Below are positions 28,108 to 36,779 of a stretch of 43,497 bases of DNA, piece after piece (the first letter of the stretch is position 1; the number at the start of each line of letters is the position of its first letter). Source of the DNA: Bacteroidales bacterium. GTDB taxonomy: Bacteria > Bacteroidota > Bacteroidia > Bacteroidales > ML635J-15. The stretch lies in assembly GCA_028702675.1 (NCBI GenBank), contig JAQVOJ010000012.1, positions 1 through 43,497 of the forward strand, written 5' to 3'. The notes under the pieces are model-generated. The model saw nothing but the letters and a program-made list of their open reading frames with translations, had not been told where the DNA came from and ran no database searches. The translations under genes were made by a program, and so were the position numbers.

Positions 28108-28878
28108 TTACTTATCGGCTTTTACACGCAAATAAATCTCAGTAAATATTTTTTTTGTATATAGCGGAAAATCTGCTTGTTGCACCCAAGAATAATAACC
28201 GGGGTCTTTACGTAAAACGTCTTCTAAAAGTTGCCCCTTGTATTTTCCGAAATTCACAAGTTCTCGTTTTTGCTCGTCGTAAATAATTCTACCGGCAAAA
28301 TCTACATTTTTGTTATGGGATGAGAATTTGCTCAATTCTTCTACATCGTTTGGGAAATCATTATAAAAGTTTACCTGACTTTTTAGAACTTCAAATGTTG
28401 CCTTGGTATCAGCTAATGCTCCATGTGCTCCTATTAATTCTTTTTGACAATAAAATTTATATGCAGCTTCTAAAGTTCGGGGTTCCTTTTTCATAAAAAT
28501 AATCTGCACATCCACAATATTTCGCTTTTTCATATCAAATTCCACATCCGCTCTCAAGAACTCTTCTACCAACAAGGGTATATCAAATTTATTTGAGTTA
28601 TAACCGGCAATATCACAGCCTTCGATAAATTTTGCAAGTTCTTTAGCTACTTGCTTAAAAGTAGGAGCATCTTCAACATCTTCGTTTGTAATACCATGAA
28701 TACTAATAGCTTCTTCTGATATTTGCATTTCGGGATTAATTCTTAAATGCTTAATTTCCTCAGTTCCGTTGGGTAAAACTTTAAGAAATGCTAATTCTAC
28801 TATGCGATCTGTTGCAGTATTAAGTCCTGTAGTTTCAAGGTCGAAAAAAACCAATGGTTTTTTAATTGTTAATGTCAT
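28108..28878 (-). CDS. DnaQ-like 3'-5' exonuclease with a C-terminal QSregVF-type domain
   Basis: This 256-residue DEDDh exonuclease has FFDLETTGL at residues 11-19 (Exo I Asp/Glu), GYNSNKFDIPLL (Exo II Asp) and HGALADTKAT (Exo III His and Asp). After residue 195 a small domain, FGKYKGQLLEDVLRKDP...WVQQADFP, matches the domain once called quorum-sensing-regulated virulence factor, often fused to such nucleases in Bacteroidota. It is probably a DNA repair or proofreading-type nuclease rather than the polymerase subunit itself. It follows dnaN across a strong terminator and precedes the FAH gene by one base. Confidence 0.87.
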   Translation of the reverse strand: MTLTIKKPLVFFDLETTGLNTATDRIVELAFLKVLPNGTEEIKHLRINPEMQISEEAISIHGITNEDVEDAPTFKQVAKELAKFIEGCDIAGYNSNKFDIPLLVEEFLRADVEFDMKKRNIVDVQIIFMKKEPRTLEAAYKFYCQKELIGAHGALADTKATFEVLKSQVNFYNDFPNDVEELSKFSSHNKNVDFAGRIIYDEQKRELVNFGKYKGQLLEDVLRKDPGYYSWVQQADFPLYTKKIFTEIYLRVKADK

Positions 28879-28902
28879 TAGTATATTGTTTGATTTTCAA
28901 AG

Positions 28903-28939
28903 TATAAAAAAGACAATAGGGGCTGTTTTGCCCCTATTG
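28903..28939 (-). terminator. Rho-independent terminator of dnaN
   Basis: CAATAGGGGC (28914-28923) and GCCCCTATTG (28930-28939) form a perfect 10-bp stem. On the minus strand the stem is followed by TCTTTTTTA. It lies just beyond the dnaN stop and before the exonuclease start. Confidence 0.9.
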
Positions 28940-28956
28940 ATTAATATGTTTATTTT

Positions 28957-30087
28957 TTAGTTATTAATCATCATTGGCATTAATAACATTAGTATATCTT
29001 CGTCTGAATTTTCGTTATCTTTTGGTAATACGATTCCTGCACGTGTAGGGTCAGAAAGTTCCATAACTATTTCGGGAGTACTAATATTTTGCATAATATC
29101 CTGTAAGAATGGAGATTTAAAACCAATATTCATTTCATCGCCTTGATACTGGCAATTAATCATTTCGTATCCCGAAATTGAATAATCAATATCTTGGGCT
29201 GAAATAGTTAATTGATTTCCGGTAATACTTAATTTAACTAAGCTGCTAGCTTGATTTGAAAATATTGAAACACGCTTTAAAGTATTATAAAACTCTACTC
29301 GATCAACAATTAATTTATTAGGATTATCGACAGGAATAACAGCATTATAATTAGGATAAACCCCTTCAACCAGTCTGCAAATTAATTGATAATCTCCAAA
29401 GCTAAAAAATGCATTTTTCTCATCGAATTCAAGTACAACTTCCGAATCAGCTTTTGGTAAAATATTTTTTAAGATACCGGCAGGTTTTTGTGGCAATATA
29501 AAGGCTGTTTTTTCTTCGGAAGTAATATCCTTACGACGATAACGAACCAATTTATGAGCGTCTGTAGCTACAAAGTTCATCCCGTCGGGAGTAATCTCCA
29601 TGAGAATGCCATTCATAACAGGTCGCAACTCATCATTTGCAGCGGCAAATATACTGGATGATATTCCTGTGAATAATACGCCTGGATCAATTTCTAGTCG
29701 GGACACATTATCTGACTGCAAAACAGGCACTTGCGGAAAATCTTCAGCATTTGAAGCGACAAGGCTATATTTACCATTTTCTGAATTAATATCAACCTGC
29801 AATGTAGTTTCGTTGATATTGAAACTTAGTGGTTGTTCTGGAAATTCTCTTAAAATATCCAACATGCGTTTGGCATCCATAGCAATTAATCCTTCGCCAT
29901 TGACAGAATCAAGAGGTACTGAAGCCGACAAGGTTGATTCTAAATCGCTTGCTGTGATATGTAAATTTCCTTCGCTAATTCTAAACAAAAAATTATCGAG
30001 AATGGCGAGGGTATTTTTTGAACTTATTACTCTGCTTACTATTTGCAGACGATTTAATAAACTCGAACTTGATATTACAAAATCCAT
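28957..30087 (-). CDS. dnaN: DNA polymerase III beta sliding clamp
   Basis: This 376-residue processivity clamp forms a dimeric ring around DNA and tethers the replicative polymerase. MDFVISSSSLLNRLQIVSRVI is the typical N-terminus, followed by three homologous clamp domains; conserved pieces include AMDAKRMLDIL, NDELRPVMNGIL and ATDAHKLVR. The usual C-terminal MPM...R ending is represented here by LLMPMMINN. Not next to dnaA here; it lies downstream of gldF-gldG-DUF4340 after a 109-bp gap with its own likely promoter. Confidence 0.95.
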   Translation of the reverse strand: MDFVISSSSLLNRLQIVSRVISSKNTLAILDNFLFRISEGNLHITASDLESTLSASVPLDSVNGEGLIAMDAKRMLDILREFPEQPLSFNINETTLQVDINSENGKYSLVASNAEDFPQVPVLQSDNVSRLEIDPGVLFTGISSSIFAAANDELRPVMNGILMEITPDGMNFVATDAHKLVRYRRKDITSEEKTAFILPQKPAGILKNILPKADSEVVLEFDEKNAFFSFGDYQLICRLVEGVYPNYNAVIPVDNPNKLIVDRVEFYNTLKRVSIFSNQASSLVKLSITGNQLTISAQDIDYSISGYEMINCQYQGDEMNIGFKSPFLQDIMQNISTPEIVMELSDPTRAGIVLPKDNENSDEDILMLLMPMMINN

Positions 30088-30117
30088 CTTTTTAAGTTTT
30101 ACTTATTTTTTTTTTAA

Positions 30118-30150
30118 CTGTTAAAGATAATGTCTTTATTATATACTTTT
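30118..30150 (-). promoter_or_regulatory. Candidate dnaN promoter
   Basis: On the minus strand TTG is followed after 21 bases by TATCTTTA, one base off TAnnTTTG, about 30 bases before the dnaN start. The coordinates are approximate. Confidence 0.35.
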
Positions 30151-30196
30151 CAATTATCTTTGATTTCAATATTCAAATTTTATTAACAAAAATACA

Positions 30197-31273
30197 TTAT
30201 TTTTTTACAATATCATCAGATAAAAAATGATTTAATTCTTTTGTTAAAGGATCTATAATATAATACTGTAAAAGAATCATATCTTCGTCGTTGTTAATAA
30301 AGCCATACAATCTTTCAACATCATAGGGATATAGCTCGCCTTCATCATCAAACTGATCTAGTAGATTGGGGCGAGGATAAGCTTTTAATATAGTTTCATT
30401 CCCATATTTATCTTCAACAGTATATTTACAAAGCATATCGGCATTAATAACTGAATCTCTTCTATGTTTAGGAATAGTATTATCAAGATATGCTTCGAAA
30501 CCAACAAATTTAAACCTCGACATAAAGCTTTTTACTGCTAAAGTATCAAATATTGGGATTGATTGCATGTCAGGTAAACTAAACAATTTAAAATGATTAT
30601 CTCCATGCTTTTCGCATCTGAAAGATTGAAAATTTTGACTAGGGTATTCGAGACTTACTGCTGCAATATCAGAGTAATTATAACGGAATACCACCCTATC
30701 TCTCCATTCGTAAATACTTGTATTATAGCGTGTTGTTAGAAATCCCGAAAAGCCCGGAATATGAGTAACAAACGGTTGAGACGAACCTTCAAGCAACATA
30801 TAAGTACCGGTATTACCCTGATCAACGCCCCCAACATAATATGTTTTTGCAAGCTTACCATTTTGATAAATTTCAACCTTTACACCATCACTAGATATTC
30901 GTCTTAATACATTTTCAGTTTTTGTTTCCACAACAGGTTCGGCAACCTCTACTCTATGTATCGTTTCTAGCAATAAATCAATAAAATCTCTTCGAGCTCT
31001 GTACTTACCGTTTACAGTCCAGTAATTATCTTTTCGTTCCAATAATATTGTGGCGTTTTGCTTATCAGCTAAAAATATCTTATCAACTGATGCTGTATCT
31101 TTTACTGCAAAATCTCTTAATACTTTTAAGGTACCTTTTTTTTCTTCAACTCTAAACTTTTGTTTGCCATTTACGTCTGTTCTTACAATATTATATTTAT
31201 TAAAGAAAACCACTATTGCAGCTACCAGTAATAATATAAAAACCACAAGTGTTACTAAACTCGATTTTCTCAT
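30197..31273 (-). CDS. DUF4340 domain protein, gld operon
   Basis: A 358-residue protein with one N-terminal membrane segment (about residues 7-24) and a long periplasmic part. DRIFLADKQNATILLERKDNYWTV-like beta repeats are typical of DUF4340. Its molecular function is unknown. It overlaps the end of gldG by 4 bp, so it is translated with the gliding ABC transporter genes, a pairing seen in many Bacteroidota. It likely works with GldF/GldG at the inner membrane. Confidence 0.78.
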   Translation of the reverse strand: MRKSSLVTLVVFILLLVAAIVVFFNKYNIVRTDVNGKQKFRVEEKKGTLKVLRDFAVKDTASVDKIFLADKQNATILLERKDNYWTVNGKYRARRDFIDLLLETIHRVEVAEPVVETKTENVLRRISSDGVKVEIYQNGKLAKTYYVGGVDQGNTGTYMLLEGSSQPFVTHIPGFSGFLTTRYNTSIYEWRDRVVFRYNYSDIAAVSLEYPSQNFQSFRCEKHGDNHFKLFSLPDMQSIPIFDTLAVKSFMSRFKFVGFEAYLDNTIPKHRRDSVINADMLCKYTVEDKYGNETILKAYPRPNLLDQFDDEGELYPYDVERLYGFINNDEDMILLQYYIIDPLTKELNHFLSDDIVKK

Positions 31274-33030
31274 ATTTTTTGTGTTTTTTGCCTTCCGTAT
31301 TTAAATTTTCTAAACAATAGTAATCCTATTCCAATAATAAGCATAATAGAAATAGGAACGATAGTATTAATCCATACCCACTTAACTCCTTCGGTTTTTA
31401 CTTTTGTATGATTTAACTCTCTGAGTTTTATTTCTCGCATTCTCATTTGAATTAAGGATTCATCTTCGCATAGATAATTAATACAGTTTAAAATAAACTC
31501 TTTATTTCCCGGACAATATTGCTCTTGGTAATACTTGTCTTCACCTAATACATAAGTCTGAATTTTATCGCCAAGTTTTCGGACTTCGTTTTTTAACATA
31601 TCGCCATCAGAAATAACAATCATTTTAGTTGGTTCACTCTTTCTTTTAAAATCTATATCAGGGTTCATTTCAATTTCAGGAGGGATTCTCATATCAAAAT
31701 TTGAGTCGAACACACCTTCTAATAGCACTGCAACACTTCTATGAGGTTGATTAAACGATGCTAATTCGGGTGCTTCATTTAATACATCCAAACTAACCTC
31801 TACAGGTGCCATTAACGACTTTGAATATTTAGATGTACGCAACAAAACTGTTTTTTGAATATTAACGTTCTCTCCTACTGTATCTATACTACTTACAAAA
31901 TGTGTTCTAATTCGGCTAACATTTCTATTAATAGGATGCGACTGCAAAGTATCAGGAACAATTAATGGGAAGAAATACCATGGCATTGGTTTAAATTGTG
32001 GTTCTCCACCAATCATATTTACCACTACGGGTATATTTAAACATTTTAAATCTTGCACTAAATCGGGATTAATTCTAACTCCATATCTAAAAAGTTGATC
32101 GTCAAGATTAATATCATTTATCAGAGCCATCTCGTAAGGCTTGTGAGTAAGGCTATCCATGCTTATTTGCATCCATTCTATCAGCCATAGTACTCTTCCA
32201 CCATTCATAATATATTGGTCAAGAATATACTTATCCTTTTCGCTAATTCTTGCTTGAGGTTTAGCTACCACAACTGCCCTATAATTATTCAAAGAATTTA
32301 AAACACCGTCAATTTTCAATCTATGGATTTCGTAATATTCCGAAAGAGCCACCATAATATCGGTTGTTTGATGCTCATCTAGCTCATCATGCCCTTCAAT
32401 AAATGCAATTTTTTGTTTCTGATGTCGAGTAAGCATCCAAATAGCTCGTACAAAATTACTTTCAAGTTCGCTATATGTTCTGTCAAACGACTGTTGACCT
32501 TTAAGATTAATATCATCAACAAAAAAATTAACAGGATAATCAGTTTCTTTGTAACTTATTAATGCTCCGGGGAAAAGCACCTGTTCCTTATAATCGCTTC
32601 CTCCTCCCATTTGCACATTAGTAGGAATTAAGCCTTTGCCGATTAGCTGATAATAAACATCGCGTTGCACCTCAAAATCGGGATCAATAAACGGGTCTAT
32701 AAAATCATATTCAATATGTGGAGTATAAGTTCTAAAATCGTCAAGTAGCTCTTTTACTCGACGTTGTAATCGTTTAAACCCAACCGGCATATTTTTGCCA
32801 TCGAGATAAACTTTTATGTATAATACATCATCTACATTTTTTAATACATCTTTAGAGTTATCGTGCAATGAATAACGTTTCTCTGCAGTAAGATCGAGTC
32901 GAAAAAACCATTCTGATGAAATAAAATTAGCGATACCAATTATAAAAACTATTAATATTAATTGTATAATTGTATGTTTTCGGTTTGCTTGACGCAAATT
33001 TTTCTTTTTAGATTTTGTCATAATTACCAC
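31270..33030 (-). CDS. gldG: Gliding-motility ABC transporter component GldG
   Basis: This 586-residue protein has an N-terminal membrane segment (residues about 18-38) and a C-terminal one (about 555-575). Between them is a large periplasmic domain of the GldG/ABC-2 auxiliary type, with FFRLDLTAEKRYSLHDNSK near the start and VSDGDML-like Rossmann elements. With GldF and the ATPase GldA it forms an ABC transporter linked to gliding in Flavobacterium; its cargo is not known. It overlaps gldF by 7 bp and DUF4340 by 4 bp. Confidence 0.87.
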   Translation of the reverse strand: MVIMTKSKKKNLRQANRKHTIIQLILIVFIIGIANFISSEWFFRLDLTAEKRYSLHDNSKDVLKNVDDVLYIKVYLDGKNMPVGFKRLQRRVKELLDDFRTYTPHIEYDFIDPFIDPDFEVQRDVYYQLIGKGLIPTNVQMGGGSDYKEQVLFPGALISYKETDYPVNFFVDDINLKGQQSFDRTYSELESNFVRAIWMLTRHQKQKIAFIEGHDELDEHQTTDIMVALSEYYEIHRLKIDGVLNSLNNYRAVVVAKPQARISEKDKYILDQYIMNGGRVLWLIEWMQISMDSLTHKPYEMALINDINLDDQLFRYGVRINPDLVQDLKCLNIPVVVNMIGGEPQFKPMPWYFFPLIVPDTLQSHPINRNVSRIRTHFVSSIDTVGENVNIQKTVLLRTSKYSKSLMAPVEVSLDVLNEAPELASFNQPHRSVAVLLEGVFDSNFDMRIPPEIEMNPDIDFKRKSEPTKMIVISDGDMLKNEVRKLGDKIQTYVLGEDKYYQEQYCPGNKEFILNCINYLCEDESLIQMRMREIKLRELNHTKVKTEGVKWVWINTIVPISIMLIIGIGLLLFRKFKYGRQKTQKI

Positions 33031-33755
33031 TTTCTACTTATTAGCGACAGTTTAGTGAAATAAATAAATAATGTAATAATACTCAAGAAGTAAACAAGAT
33101 CTCGACTATCAATAACTCCACGGCTCATGCTTCTATAATGATCACTAATTCCTAAACTCATTATAAAACTCTGTACTCCTCCTTTAAAAGCAAATCCGGC
33201 AAATTGGTCGAAACCAAGGAAAAATACATAGCACAACAAAACGCTTATAAAGAATGCAATAATTTGATTTTTTGTAATTGAGGATGCGAATAAACTAATA
33301 GCCGTATAAACAGCCGCAAGAAATAGTAAGCCAATAAACGAACCTGCAAACCCACCAAAATCAAAATTTCCGACAGGGTCAGCAAATAAATAAACCGAAA
33401 TTAGATAAAACAATGTGGGCAGTAAAGCTATTAATGATAAAAACACTCCTGCCAGATATTTTGCCATAATAATTTTAAATTCCGATAGTGGTTTTGTAAG
33501 TAACCATTCCGATGTTCCCGAGCGTTTTTCTTCTGCAAACATTCGCATATTTACAGCAGGGATTAAAAACAAAAATATCCAGGGTGCAAGTATAAAAAGG
33601 CTATCTAGATTAGCATACCCGGCATCAAAAATATTGAAATTACTGTGGAATATCCACAAAAACATACTCGTGATTAATAAAAAAACGAGTACAACCACAT
33701 ATCCGGTTATACTGCTAAAAAAATCTCGAATCTCTTTAAAAAACAATGTCCACAT
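33024..33755 (-). CDS. gldF: Gliding-motility ABC transporter permease GldF
   Basis: A 243-residue ABC-2 permease with six hydrophobic segments. FFKEIRDFFSSITGYVVV at the N-terminus, the cytoplasmic MRMFAEEKRSGTSEWLLTKPL loop and the last helices match GldF. It is the first gene of gldF-gldG-DUF4340. The cognate ATPase gene gldA is not adjacent and must lie elsewhere if the transporter works. Confidence 0.88.
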   Translation of the reverse strand: MWTLFFKEIRDFFSSITGYVVVLVFLLITSMFLWIFHSNFNIFDAGYANLDSLFILAPWIFLFLIPAVNMRMFAEEKRSGTSEWLLTKPLSEFKIIMAKYLAGVFLSLIALLPTLFYLISVYLFADPVGNFDFGGFAGSFIGLLFLAAVYTAISLFASSITKNQIIAFFISVLLCYVFFLGFDQFAGFAFKGGVQSFIMSLGISDHYRSMSRGVIDSRDLVYFLSIITLFIYFTKLSLISRKW

Positions 33756-33783
33756 ATTTAAATTTTATACTTTTAATAACTTG

Positions 33784-33791
33784 CAAATTTA
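33784..33791 (-). promoter_or_regulatory. -7 element of the gldFG operon
   Basis: On the minus strand TAAATTTG matches TAnnTTTG, 28 bases before the gldF start; the -33 region is only T-rich. On the opposite strand TAGTTTTG at 33817-33824 is a similar -7 candidate for the divergent PagL-like gene. Confidence 0.4.
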
Positions 33792-33878
33792 TTCTTTTTA
33801 AATTTATAATAAAACTTAGTTTTGTAAGTCGATATTTAATAAAAAATAAATTTCAAGCTTTGTATTAATTAGTTCCAA

Positions 33879-34961
33879 ATGCAACGATTTTTTTTAATAT
33901 TTATTTTGCTTTTAGGCTTTTGTTTTTGTGCAAATGCCCAATATCATTACGATGCTGGTATTTCAGCAACATTTGGCACTATTGCCGCTCACCACTCAGA
34001 GATGAAATACTTAATTACCGAACCTGTTTATAATATTAATGCAGAATTATTGCTCCCGATTAATCCTAATAAAAACTGGGCATATCATTGGCGAGGAGCT
34101 AGAACCGGAATAGGAATATTTGCAGGTGATTTAGGGAATAAAAAACTTGCGGGAGAAGCATTTTCGGTATTTAGTTTTGTTGAAATTCCTATTTTTAAGA
34201 AACACTCTCATAAAATTTATTATCGTATGGGTGGCGGTGTTGCTTACCTTACGAGTGCTTTCGACCCTATTGACAATTACCATCAAATTGCAATCGGCAC
34301 ACACTTAAATGCCCATATTCATTTTTCGATGGCTTATAGATACAAATTTAATAAAATACCATTAAGCATGGATATAGGCTTTAACTTTAATCACTTTAGT
34401 AACGGTGGGATTGATAAACCTAACCTTGGTTTTAATTTGCTTGGATTAAATTATGGTATATTTTACAAACTTGGAAATAATAATATTGAACATTCAAATC
34501 ACGATTTAAATTTCAATCCAGACAATAAGCTAAGTTTTCATATAGTAACAGGTATAGCATTTTATAAGAATTTTGTTTACGACAAAAAGTATTACACAAT
34601 AAATAATTTACAATTATATGCTACTTACAGATGCAATTATAAGAGATCGTGGGGTGTAGGCACAGATATTATTTACGATACTTCAATTCCAGATTTTTAT
34701 GAAGATGCAGATTATAATACTTTAAAAAATAAGATTAGATCAGGAGTTTTTTTATGTCAGCATTTACACTTTGGTAAAAACTTCATATTTTTTATGCAAC
34801 TCGGGTGTTATGTGTATAATCCTAAACCAGTTGATGGCTTTGTTTACGAGCGTTTAGGAGTGCAGGTCAAATTAGTAAATAATTTAAATGCAAGTATTGC
34901 GGTAAAAGCACATGCAGCTGTTGCAAATGGAATCGAAACTAGTATAGGCTATACTTTTTGA
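33879..34961 (+). CDS. PagL-like lipid A deacylase / acyloxyacyl hydrolase family outer-membrane protein
   Basis: This 360-residue exported protein has a signal peptide (residues 1-20, ending CANAQ) followed by beta-barrel strands. FNHFSNGGIDKPNLG near residue 170 matches the catalytic His-x-Ser-Asn stretch of PagL, an outer-membrane enzyme that removes the 3-O acyl chain of lipid A. The protein is about twice the length of Pseudomonas PagL, with an additional barrel-like half of unknown role (residues about 210-360). It starts 123 bp from gldF on the opposite strand and ends in a terminator. A lipid A editing role is inferred from the motif. Confidence 0.7.
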   Translation: MQRFFLIFILLLGFCFCANAQYHYDAGISATFGTIAAHHSEMKYLITEPVYNINAELLLPINPNKNWAYHWRGARTGIGIFAGDLGNKKLAGEAFSVFSFVEIPIFKKHSHKIYYRMGGGVAYLTSAFDPIDNYHQIAIGTHLNAHIHFSMAYRYKFNKIPLSMDIGFNFNHFSNGGIDKPNLGFNLLGLNYGIFYKLGNNNIEHSNHDLNFNPDNKLSFHIVTGIAFYKNFVYDKKYYTINNLQLYATYRCNYKRSWGVGTDIIYDTSIPDFYEDADYNTLKNKIRSGVFLCQHLHFGKNFIFFMQLGCYVYNPKPVDGFVYERLGVQVKLVNNLNASIAVKAHAAVANGIETSIGYTF

Positions 34962-34964
34962 ATT

Positions 34965-35001
34965 AGTTAGTAGGCTGTTTTTAAATTAAGCCCTAACTTT
35001 T
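34965..35001 (+). terminator. Terminator after the PagL-like gene
   Basis: AGTTAG and GGCT (34965-34976, with a TA bulge) pair with AGCC and CTAACT (34989-34998), followed by TTT. It lies between two convergent genes and could serve both. Confidence 0.6.
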
Positions 35002-35011
35002 CAAGCATATT

Positions 35012-35725
35012 TTATAAGTTTTTCTGAATATCTTCTTTGCTTATTATACCTTCGTTTGTAATCATAACATGACTACGTAGCCCAACTCCGTAATTGTTAA
35101 TTTCGCTAACAATATTTTCGAAAACTATTTTTAAATTAATATATAAAGGCATTAAACAAAGAATTTGAATAAATCCCTCACAAATTTGCAATTCTTCTAA
35201 TTCGGAATCTACAGGTTCCAGACCTGCTTCAATTTCATTTTTAATTATTTTATGTTGAAAATCAACAAATTCAGACTTATCATTTTTAAGCAACACAATC
35301 GAATATCTTAATTTATGTTGTTTGCCTCCTAATCCTGACGAAATAAATACAAGCGACTCATCTAGTAAGCTCATTTCGAGCAACAAACGTGAAGCATGAT
35401 ATGCCAACATAGCCCAATCTTTATATTTACTCTCGGGGGTTTCCAAATATTTCTCAATACTTCTATAAGCCTTAGGTTCAGCAATTGACGCCAATAAAAT
35501 AAGCGCATCCTTAATTTCCTGCTCAGAACTATCTATGTTAAAAATTGTTTTGGATAGTATTTCAATATCAGCATTATGAGCTTGTTTCCTTAAAACACTT
35601 AATCTATCGAAATACTCTAATTGCACTGCTATATCAATTTGAGCTTCTACAACACGAAATCTTTCGGGATGCAGTTTAGCCATCTCTTTAATTTTGATTA
35701 AGATATTTTTATCAGCACTGTCCAT
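35012..35725 (-). CDS. Conserved hypothetical protein, helical-repeat-like
   Basis: A 237-residue soluble protein with no signal peptide. It is rich in amphipathic helices with Leu/Ile/Ala spacing (LILLASIAEPKAYRSIEKYL, DWAMLAYHASRLLLEM), resembling HEAT-like helical repeats. I recognise no catalytic motif. It is the last gene of a minus-strand run, 30 bp after the SlyD-like isomerase, and may serve in binding or assembly. The function is unknown. Confidence 0.6.
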   Translation of the reverse strand: MDSADKNILIKIKEMAKLHPERFRVVEAQIDIAVQLEYFDRLSVLRKQAHNADIEILSKTIFNIDSSEQEIKDALILLASIAEPKAYRSIEKYLETPESKYKDWAMLAYHASRLLLEMSLLDESLVFISSGLGGKQHKLRYSIVLLKNDKSEFVDFQHKIIKNEIEAGLEPVDSELEELQICEGFIQILCLMPLYINLKIVFENIVSEINNYGVGLRSHVMITNEGIISKEDIQKNL

Positions 35726-35755
35726 TTAAGAAATAACAGTAATATAAGAAGAAAA

Positions 35756-36193
35756 TTATTCTACATTAAGAATCTCGCCTTTAAGGTATAAATCTTCGCC
35801 TGCAAGCGGATGATTAAAATCTAAAACTACCTCATCATCAGTTACTTCTACAACAAAAGCTTCGTATTCATTCCCATCTTCATCTTCCATTGGCACAAAA
35901 TCTCCCAGATCGGGTAATTTGCCATCATCATCTGCAAACACAGAATGAGGGAATAATCCAATAGAATCTTCTGATTCAGGTCCGTAAGCATCCATCATAT
36001 CAATTTTAAACTCAAATTTTTCGCCATTCTCTTTTCCAATCAGAAATTCTTCAAATGATTCTAACATTTCGTCTGCTCCAACTTTAAAAACAAGGGGAGC
36101 ATCTTTTTCGGCAGTTTCAAACAATTCGCCATCAAATCCATCTAAATACAATTTGTAAGCTATACTTACTTTGCTTCCTTTTTTAATTTTCAT
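35756..36193 (-). CDS. FKBP-type (SlyD-like) peptidyl-prolyl isomerase
   Basis: A 145-residue cytoplasmic isomerase/chaperone. VSIAYKLYLDGFDGELFETA opens the FKBP fold, PLVFKVGADEMLESFEEFLIG is the conserved core, and DAYGPESED precedes an insert-in-flap segment like that of SlyD. DFNHPLAGEDLYLKGEIL closes the FKBP domain. SlyD's histidine-rich metal tail is missing. It helps proline-limited folding. It starts 25 bp after an outer-membrane protein gene in the same run. Confidence 0.88.
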   Translation of the reverse strand: MKIKKGSKVSIAYKLYLDGFDGELFETAEKDAPLVFKVGADEMLESFEEFLIGKENGEKFEFKIDMMDAYGPESEDSIGLFPHSVFADDDGKLPDLGDFVPMEDEDGNEYEAFVVEVTDDEVVLDFNHPLAGEDLYLKGEILNVE

Positions 36194-36218
36194 TTTTTTA
36201 ATATTAGATTTATAAAAT

Positions 36219-36779
36219 TCAAAATTGCAAACTCATTCTAAACACAGGGTTCTGATAAGGGGACTTTGAAGATTCATTAAAATTATACAACAAATAAATA
36301 TTAAGGAACGATCTTTGTCCAACAGGTAAACTATATCCTATTCCGGCAAGTGGAGTTACAATCCATTCTCTACCATCATCAGAGCTAAGATAAAAAATTC
36401 TTTTTTCGAGGTTTAATCCTTCCAATTCGGCATGCAGCATAATCGCCCCCATATTTTCGCCGAAAGGCAAGATATTGCCTAAATCTTTAATGATAGTAAA
36501 ACTCGTAAAAACTTTAGCTCCATATATTGATGTTTTAATATTGTAAGCTGCATATTTATAATATTGATAAGACAATCCAATTCCTGCCGAAAACCTATTT
36601 GTAATTTTATATCCAACAAGGGGACTTACATCTACATGAGTAACACTACCGAAAGCCAATCCAAAGCCACCTCCAAAGAACAAACGGTCTCTTATCGAAG
36701 GTTTTTCGTCTTCAAATTGGGCAAGGCAGTTGATAGCACTTACAATTACAATTAATAATATTACAATTCTTTTTTTCAT
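36219..36779 (-). CDS. Small outer-membrane beta-barrel protein
   Basis: A 186-residue exported protein with a signal peptide (about residues 1-20, ending INCLAQ). Glycine-rich strands (FFGGGFGLAFGSVTHVDVSPLVGY, FSAGIGLSYQYYKYAAYNI) and a terminal phenylalanine (FRMSLQF) fit an eight-stranded OmpA-like barrel. Its role is unknown. The start overlaps the stop of the GH3-fusion gene (ATGA), so it is translationally coupled and perhaps works with it at the envelope. Confidence 0.68.
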   Translation of the reverse strand: MKKRIVILLIVIVSAINCLAQFEDEKPSIRDRLFFGGGFGLAFGSVTHVDVSPLVGYKITNRFSAGIGLSYQYYKYAAYNIKTSIYGAKVFTSFTIIKDLGNILPFGENMGAIMLHAELEGLNLEKRIFYLSSDDGREWIVTPLAGIGYSLPVGQRSFLNIYLLYNFNESSKSPYQNPVFRMSLQF

